The position numbers and the translations under genes were made by a program. Shown one piece after another: positions 58,401 through 64,000 of a stretch of DNA of 64,000 nt. Source of the DNA: Chrysaora quinquecirrha. Its lineage: Eukaryota; Cnidaria; Scyphozoa; Semaeostomeae; Pelagiidae. Positions within the stretch are counted from its first letter, which is position 1. Each line of letters begins with the position of its first letter. Under the pieces are notes generated by a model. It was not told the origin of the DNA, ran no database searches, and worked only from the letters and a program-made list of their open reading frames with translations. The DNA lies in assembly GCA_014526335.1 (NCBI GenBank), contig JACTAT010000283.1, positions 90,981 through 154,980 of the forward strand. The letters are read 5' to 3'.

Positions 58401-60803
58401 AATTCGATAAACGAAATAAAAAAGAATCAACTCACCTAGAAAGTAATTGTGAAGTTGTTCCTCCAGGAATGGAGATTTTTTAGCGAAAAGTTTGAAAAGT
58501 TTTGATCCAGCGAGTTTTTCTCCGATCCACTCAAGATAGAGAAGTTCTGCACAAGATTCAATGACGATTTGTGAAATTTTTTCTTTGCCGTAATATTCTT
58601 TATAGATTTCGTAGAGATCTTTGGAGGGGACGTGCCTGCAATAAGAGAGAACTGAGTAAAAAAAGATTATCAAGTATTTTTCGATTTCTTGCGCTTGCAT
58701 GCTAGTTAATCTATACACGAATCTATGCGTACTACTGTGGTATTTTTTGCGTACTGTGGTGATATTTTTGCGTACTGTGGTGGACTCGCTCTACTTGTCG
58801 TGCTGGGTTTTTATGCTTGTTGTGGTGGGTTACTATGCTTGACGTTGTGGTATATTGCAAGAAAAGTGGTAGAAAATCATTTCTGTCGTGGGTTATTATG
58901 CTTGATAGGGTGGTATTTTTGCGTACTGTAGATGATTTTGTGGGGTTTTTGCTTGATATCTTGATGTTTGCTATGAAGGTGAAGATGAAATGGTGTTTTA
59001 GCGCCTGCCAGTCGCTAGAATCTCAGTAGTAGGTTAACTAGTCGAGACGTCGTGATGCTACCGTGGTTGGGCTCGAACCCTGACCAAACTGAGATTCTAA
59101 CACCACGAGTCAGCTGGATTACACCACGACGCCACAACACCTACAAATATGATTTCGTATCCATCACAGTACGCAAAAAATACCACTACATCAAGCATAA
59201 CAACCAACCATAATAGCGGCATCAGAAAAGCGTATATCTGGATAGGATTACTTATGTGAGCGTTATGTTATGTCTATGTCATTATGACTGCACAAATTAC
59301 CATTTATATTGCTGAATGGCAATATCATCTCCTTCGAGCTGTGATACCATGTCCCCACCAGCATCAGCAACGGTATGTGCAGCATCATAAATACCATTGA
59401 AATTCACATCAGCCATTGCGCGTATGAAACCTTGATCAATGCCAAGACTATGCCAACTGATGTCTGCTACTTGGTGTGACACGAACCCAAACGTAAATGC
59501 AAGAAGTTTCTGAGCATCCTGAAAGAATAATTTGTACCGTTAGGGCCTGGCCACGATCAAACAATCAAACATTGTTGGTCAAACATTGTTGGTCAAACAT
59601 TTGAAATATGCTCGTGAAGCAAAATGGTGACCGTTTGGCCATGTCATTAAACATTGCTTGCTCGTCCAACATTTTTTGCTTGCGTCAAGTAAAAAATGTT
59701 TTAGAACATTTTCAAAAACATGACGTCACAAATTTGCTTATTTTTGCTTGTCAAGCAATGTTTGATCGTTTGGCCACCTTTCCAACATTGCTTGTCAAAC
59801 ATTTCTTTTGTTATTGTCATGCTTCAATAATTTGCAACAATGCGGTACCTAGCATCATTTCATTTGTCATTTCAGTCAAACATTTGTTGTAAAGCAAATT
59901 TATAATGTTTGACTAACAATGTTTGATCGTTAGGCCAGGGTCTTATACAATAGGTTTAATGGGAGTCAATGTCCGCGGGAGCTAAGGCCCTCTGCTAGGG
60001 AAACTGGTAACTAATTGACCATCTATCCCATGAATCCTTGCATGAAGTTTTCTGAGAGCACCTGTCTGTTCTGCTTTGCTTTTGTCTTCGCTAAGTCATG
60101 AATTTTGAGCTCTTTCTCATCCCCACACCCACCTCAAAACGATCTCATTTCTTCCTCTGCTTAACGCAAACACAGCGTTGTCTAAACGATAAAATAAACG
60201 GCAGTGGACAGCTCCTTTCACCGTATGCCTCCGAACGGCGAACATTTTGTCCCAAACGTCATTTCTTGTGGAAAAAACCTGAATACAGCATAAACGAGAC
60301 AGAAAGAAAAATTAACAAACGCTTTGGTTTGACAGGACATGTTTTGAAGAAGACCTTTGCCCTAACTGCGACCCCACCCCGGCTTGCTTCAATCATTTGC
60401 GGTTTTGAGCCACGTTCAAAATTCTATTGGTTATCTAAAACCACAGGTTGTCCATACATACCTCATTCCATGGCTGCTTGTATTTCCTTCTTACGTAATT
60501 CACCGTCGCATTCAAGAAGGGTGCCCAGTGTGTATCTTCTGCAACTTGATGAAATTTCCCCTCAAAACAAAGCGAAGGATACATTGCATCCGGATAAGGG
60601 TTTCCAGCCACAAAAGCATCTTGATTTGATTTGATTATCTCTGCGTAATTTGTTTCATATTTGCTCGGGCTTTTGAAGAATTCTGCTGCTTCGTGTGCGA
60701 TGCTAATATGCGTGCTTGTTCCACAGGCATCGGATTGTGCTATAAACAAGAGTATTATTGCAACAGCTACCGAAGTAAACTGCAATACGCTCCCCTGTTT
60801 CAT
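50599..60803 (-). CDS. GPLD1: GPI-specific phospholipase D (11 exons)
   Basis: Eleven phase-consistent exons give about 848 aa (human GPLD1 840): 60462-60803, 59301-59518, 58436-58635, 56902-57103, 56505-56687, 55189-55499, 54446-54812, 53629-53843, 52880-53146, 52027-52133 and 50599-50733. The enzyme is a secreted zinc-dependent hydrolase that cleaves the inositol-phosphate bond of GPI anchors and releases the anchored protein. The architecture is complete: signal peptide, N-terminal zinc-dependent phospholipase domain, and C-terminal integrin-like FG-GAP propeller. The ATG at 60801-60803 opens directly into a hydrophobic signal sequence, so the start is secure. The last join (PGKK to NNARFGSS) is about ten residues shorter than human, so a small extra exon could have been missed. 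The retrotransposon lies head-to-head upstream. Confidence 0.95.
50987..51190. repeat. Interspersed repeat CTCTTAGGTGCCTAA
   Basis: ACTCTTAGGTGCCTAAATTT, TCTCATTAGGACCCC and TTTGTTAGAACT(A)TGGATT recur at 52230-52440, with shorter pieces at 57156-57180 and inverted at about 57600-57660. All lie in or beside GPLD1. Confidence 0.6.
51449..51665. mobile_element. Relic of the CGTTTACACG group
   Basis: TTACACGGGAACTG, CGCGGATCCAAGTGAATCCG, ACCAGTGTAAACGAAAG and repeated GGATCT or GATCC words match the 1996 element in style. The ends are unclear. GPLD1 last intron. Confidence 0.5.
51668..51990. repeat. 28-bp tandem repeat
   Basis: Unit CTGTATTCGTCAGCATGTTC plus ATTTCATA, about ten copies, the middle ones degenerate. 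It ends about 40 bp from GPLD1 exon 10. Confidence 0.85.
52230..52560. repeat. Interspersed repeat CTCTTAGGAGCCTAA
   Basis: Second copy of the 50987 repeat, with CCCCTCTGCTAATT, TTATTAGGACCCACCG and GTTAGAACTTTGGATT. It extends into C-rich words (CCCCACATTTATTGTGACCC). GPLD1 intron between exons 9 and 10. Confidence 0.6.
53945..54437. repeat. (CATAAA)n hexamer array, about 0.5 kb
   Basis: Nearly perfect CATAAA hexamers, with variants (CATAAG, CATGAA) at the low end and one dropped base at about 54242. It begins within about 10 bp of the GPLD1 exon 7 donor. Frames read as alternating two-residue polymers, not proteins. Confidence 0.95.
55738..56487. mobile_element. GTCGACATAAGCC-type TIR element, split by a MITE
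   Basis: Left AGGCTCATGTCGACATTG and right GTCGACATACGCCTGGCTTA are inverted ends. Inside are AACTAGTTGTCGACTGC and TTGACAACAACTGGTCGG. The middle (55951-56325) is a younger TATAAG-type MITE. GPLD1 intron 5. Confidence 0.75.
55951..56325. mobile_element. TATAAG-type MITE, ATTCTTA version, nested
   Basis: Perfect 20-bp ends TACACTCTTTTTTTTATAAG. The interior word AAGAATATT or ATTCTTA recurs about eight times, with TTCAGGCTCAGAAT. It sits inside an older GTCGACATAAGCC element whose halves flank it, in the GPLD1 intron between exons 5 and 6. Confidence 0.88.
56505..60803 (-). CDS. GPLD1: GPLD1 exons 1-5: signal peptide and catalytic domain
   Basis: Residues about 1-381. A signal peptide (MKQGSVLQF, then VAIILLFIAQSDA) precedes the mature start CGTSTHISIAHEA, the family hallmark with a metal-binding His pair. 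Further landmarks are DAFVAGNPYPDAMYPSLC, the HQVAEDTHWAPFLNATVNYV block, FGFVSHQVADISWHSLGID (His, Asp and His ligands of the zinc-dependent phospholipase fold), AGGDMVSQLE, SPFLEEQLHNYFLG and NPLFITC. Exon 5 is a lysine- and arginine-rich, poorly conserved linker to the propeller. Substrate is expected to be GPI-anchored protein outside the cell or in the secretory route. Confidence 0.93.
57197..57388 (-). mobile_element. tRNA-derived SINE, diverged
   Basis: Full-length but diverged copy (GAGCGCCAGTAGCTAGG, CCACAACGCC). Lies just above GPLD1 exon 4, in the intron between exons 3 and 4. Confidence 0.75.
57724..58152. mobile_element. CTAGGGGGGCAAA-ended element
   Basis: Left CTAGGGGGGCAAATGC and right GCCCCCCCCTAG are inverted, with further CCCCTAGT words inside. 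No convincing target duplication. GPLD1 intron between exons 3 and 4. Confidence 0.5.
58974..59143 (-). mobile_element. tRNA-derived SINE
   Basis: Near full-length copy with intact B box, inserted between two inverted stretches of GTACTGTGGT and ACCACAGTACGC-like sequence. GPLD1 intron 2. Confidence 0.82.
59543..59942. mobile_element. CAAACATTG-type MITE, TTA-flanked
   Basis: TTA at both ends, termini GGGCCTGGCCACGATCAAAC and (reversed) GACCCTGGCCTAACGATCAA. The interior has many CAAACATTG and TTGCTTGTCAAGCAATG words. It lies just above GPLD1 exon 2, in intron 1. Confidence 0.8.
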
Positions 60804-61085
60804 TGCTAAATCTTGCTGCAGAGGTCTCACAACGGAGAGCAATTTGTTTGTGTATGCTCAGGCCGTTCAGTGCTCAGGCAAGTCACAACAAAACCGGAAG
60901 GACTTCTCTAGTTCTTTGTCATGTGAAACACCCAAACAATAATGATGTCAACAAATGTTTGAAGATGCGGAAGCAATTTTGCTGTTCGTCTCTTGACTAA
61001 CGCACGCACGCACGCACGCTACAGAATGGTCACGTTTTTGGGAGCTGCGTCAAAAAGCTAGAAATCTAAGAGTACGATTCGGCAA
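60804..61085. promoter_or_regulatory. GPLD1 upstream region
   Basis: About 280 bp between the GPLD1 start codon and the retrotransposon start, so the GPLD1 promoter is short or partly replaced. An ACGC microsatellite is at about 61000-61018. No TATA box recognised. Confidence 0.3.
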
Positions 61086-63033
61086 ATGGAAGAACGTGTT
61101 GAGATAATTGATAAAAATGAAATAATAAAACTTATATGGAAAACATCGTTCGAGAATAAAACAGAAAAAGAATTTTGAAAGAAAAACTGCTAAGAGAAAA
61201 TATTGGGAAAATATGTGTTGAATGTGAAAAATCTGGAAAAAATGAAGACGAAAGTAAGTTGATTGTAACCAATGTATCTACAATAATTCCTAGTTTCATT
61301 AATATAGAACAGCTAAAAGTTGAATTCATAAGTTTCTTTCAAGACAAAAATTATCAGATAGAGGAGAAAGAAAATAACTTGAACATATCGCAAATATGTA
61401 AAGTCTCCTCCTCCGAAGAGGGCAAAAGTACAAACACGTTAGCTATTTCAATTCGTCTTTTTTATGCCCCAAAGAGAAAGATAGACGTTCAAGGCACGGA
61501 AGAAAATATTATTAACTTTATCAAATACTATTATGAAATTCTATCTATAATTGATTTAAAGCACGATTGCAACATATCAGAGAAAATATTTGGAGATAGC
61601 GTGACAAAATTGAATCTTGATTCAATGTTCGGACAAGCCAACATCGCCTCTTCCGGCAAGACGTTAGAAAAACCAAATAATGGTGAGATTAAAGAACCAG
61701 GTGAGGCGTCAACAAAAAGTGACGACACTTGGCAGCGCCAATTTCTGACGATGTTTACCGAACTGCAGACGAACGTCAAAGATATTCAGATTAAGCTTGA
61801 GACATTAATGCCGTTAATTAAAAAGATCTATCTTCTAGAGAACGATTTGAAAGTGTGCCAAACACGGTGTCTCAACCTTGAAGAAAAATTTGATGAGCTG
61901 AATGGGAAAGTAATAAGGTCTGAAAAAAGCCATAACAAATTAGGGAATTCAATTACCAAACTTGAATCTAATTCATCAGAAATCAACTTCAAATATGACA
62001 GAATAGAATCAAAAATGGAAGAAAATATGCTATCTCTAAAGCACGAGTTTAACGAAACAATTGAAATGTTGGAACTTAAGATAACTAAAAATATATGCGA
62101 TGAAGTTGAAAAGGCAATATCATTCTCAAACCCACCACCCAAGCCAAACCCACAACCTCTTTTGTATTCAAGTGTTGCACAACCCCCTTTAAACCATACC
62201 TCACCATATTCAGACACATCCAAGCATCCTCAACCCTCTGCCCCTGATAGTGAGCAACGCCCACTTACCAAAACACATCCAAAAGATAATCATAACCAGA
62301 ATCTTCTCCACACTGCTTACCACACAGCTAGTCCCCCTGCTCCTTATCCTCCACCTCCACCAATTTTCCGTTTGCACCCAAATCGTCAACGACAACAAAG
62401 ACCAAATCAACCTCAACCAGGATCGTTATTAGCGAAAAACACAAGACAGAATGAAAAAAGACGTTTTGACCAAGAATTTGTATTGATTGGTGACTCCAAT
62501 ATTCGATACATTTCAGCCACGAGATTTCCAACTGCTATAGCTAAGATTCGTTGCCCTACACTTGAAAAGGTCCCAGAAATTATGAAGAATATCGACATAC
62601 CCAACGCAAGGAAAATTCTGATCCATCTAGGAACAAACGATATAGAAACAATACCATCTGAAGAAGATTTTAAAACAACTTGGCTCTAGCCCTAGACTGT
62701 GTAAAGCTAAAAGCTCCTTATGCTGAAATCGTATTGTCAACTTTACTGCCACGAGCTGATGATCAAACACGGAAAGTACGCCTGGCAAACGAAATTATAA
62801 ATGAAACATGTTTCAGCGATAAATCATGGAACGATTCTATACGCATCATGTACCACCCTTCCATAACGAGTGAAATGCTAGTGGATAACAAGCACTTGGA
62901 CCGAAATGGCATGAAAATATTCATAAATGAGATAAAGAGCCTCTTCTTTGGAACTAGAGAGAAAAAAGAATTACTCAGTATGGTAAACTTTTACGTTTTT
63001 CATTGTTGTTTTATCTACGTTAGCCTACTCTGA
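61086..63033 (+). pseudogene. Retrotransposon ORF1: coiled coil, proline-rich linker, SGNH esterase
   Basis: The likely start, ATG at 61086, reads 30 codons and then meets TGA at a T run; the frame resumes one base off and stays open to 62689. The middle (about 61780-62130) is a heptad-rich, charged coiled coil. A Pro/Gln/His-rich linker follows (about 62130-62430). The C-terminal domain has SGNH/GDSL signatures: LIGDSNIRYIS (block I, Ser), ILIHLGTNDIE (block III, Asn) and, after a second frame break near 62680, DNKHLDRNGMKIF (block V, with a His). Such esterase ORF1 proteins bind RNA and membranes in CR1-like elements. Broken by frameshifts. Confidence 0.82.
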
Positions 63034-63145
63034 TTATTTCTACTATTTTAGAATAATATTTAGGTTAATTGAGTAGCCAGCATTGGCATATTAAGGCCTT
63101 TGTTCTGTAAGTCATACGGCAATACTTCACCATTTGCCGACATCG

Positions 63146-64000
63146 TACCCTTTTGATTCCGTACCTATGATTTCAAGATCGCCTTTGGACTTCTCAATAA
63201 GTCATCTAAATATTCATGGCCTTGACAACAACTTAGGGTGTAAAATCCCTGACCTTTCAGCCGAATTGTTAATTAGTGATATCAATATTTTTACTGAAAC
63301 TTGGTCTTGCCCCCATGACAAGGACATCCCCAATTTCTTTCAAATTGAGGTCCAACCTAATAAGATAGATAAAAGTCTTCAGGCAGAAGTTCTGGAGGAA
63401 TACTGGTTTACTGCAAGTCCTATTTAGAAAACCAAATTAAAGTTATCAAAATCCATAGTAATTATATATGGCTAGAAATCAACAAGGACATCTTCTACAA
63501 TTCCGAAAATAATCTTAGAATATGTGCAGTTTACATACCACCCTACGACTCAAAGTACTTCTCAACAGACATCTTTGAAAGCCTAATAGATGATGTCATC
63601 GAGTTCTCAAGTGAAACAAACGACCTCATGATCTTAGGTGACTTTAACGCTAGAACCAACTGTCTGCCGGATCATATACCAGACTCAAAACACATAGATG
63701 ATGGTGGCCTTAGTATTTCAAACCTTGGGTATTTTCTTCCGAGGTCTAACTGTGACCCTGGAGACCCAAATAGCCATGGGAAATACCTTATAGACCTATG
63801 CAGATCTACCGACCTTAGGATACTTAATGGTAGAAAGTTTGGTGATGATAAAGGAAATTTCACATGCTTCTCTCATAATGGCGCAAGTTGTGTAGATTAT
63901 GCCATCGCTTCACAATCTTTGTTTGAACAGATATCCATATTTTATGTAAGTGAACAAACTCATTTAACAGATCACTGTAAAATAACAATTCACATCCCTA
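63146..64000 (+). pseudogene. Retrotransposon ORF2 fragment: APE-type endonuclease
   Basis: Begins FSISHLNIHGLDNN and INIFTETWS, the first two APE endonuclease motifs (Asn and Glu). A frame break near 63385 shifts reading to GRSSGGILVYCKS, after which the frame is open to the window end. Later motifs are RICAVYIPPYDSKYF, DLMILGDFNART (catalytic Asp and Asn), CVDYAIAS and LTDHCKITIHI (the terminal Asp-His). The order matches the endonuclease of CR1/L2 LINEs. The reverse transcriptase should follow outside the window. Confidence 0.85.

Larger units (their letters stand above)
61000..64000 (+). mobile_element. Non-LTR retrotransposon (CR1/L2-type), 5' part, decayed
   Basis: The element carries an ORF1 with coiled coil and esterase, then an APE endonuclease, and runs off the window before the reverse transcriptase. 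It lies about 200 bp upstream of the GPLD1 start in the opposite orientation. At least three frame breaks (near 61172, 62680 and 63385) show this copy is not autonomous. The exact 5' end is not visible; an ACGC microsatellite at about 61000-61018 precedes it. The esterase-bearing ORF1 is typical of the CR1/L2/Rex group. Confidence 0.85.

Overview
The window is nuclear DNA of an invertebrate animal. Three conserved animal genes, all on the minus strand, are split into many short exons with GT-AG introns of roughly 0.1 to 4 kb, and the introns are AT-rich and packed with transposon relics and microsatellites. The protein set (CASK, an FBXL18-like F-box protein and GPI-specific phospholipase D) is metazoan. 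The slow-evolving, ancestral-looking CASK kinase and the kinds of short inverted-repeat elements suggest a non-bilaterian such as a cnidarian or sponge, but the window alone does not prove this.

Layout. 1-2753: repeat relics only. 2754-36133 (minus): a complete CASK gene in 29 exons, encoding CaM-kinase-like, two L27, PDZ, SH3 and guanylate-kinase domains (about 888 aa). 36134-37374: shared upstream region of two divergent genes. 37375-38425 (plus): a two-exon gene for an unrecognised basic protein of 250 aa. 40394-48326 (minus): an FBXL18-like gene in 8 exons, with an apparent one-base deletion in exon 3. 50599-60803 (minus): a complete secreted GPI-PLD gene (GPLD1-like, 11 exons, about 848 aa). 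61086-64000 (plus): a decayed non-LTR retrotransposon with an SGNH-esterase ORF1 and an APE endonuclease, running off the window.

The three main genes are not an operon and are not functionally linked. CASK is a synaptic and junctional scaffold, FBXL18 an SCF ubiquitin-ligase substrate adaptor, and GPI-PLD a secreted enzyme that releases GPI-anchored proteins.

The most unusual feature is the repeat landscape. Several unrelated families of small inverted-repeat elements share one design. The word that follows the terminal repeat is reiterated through the whole interior, and that word changes in step with the terminal repeat from copy to copy. Four of the hAT-like elements have 8-bp target duplications (three exact, one 7 of 8). 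Eight tRNA-derived SINE copies all lie in one orientation. All reading was by eye; no alignment or database search was run.
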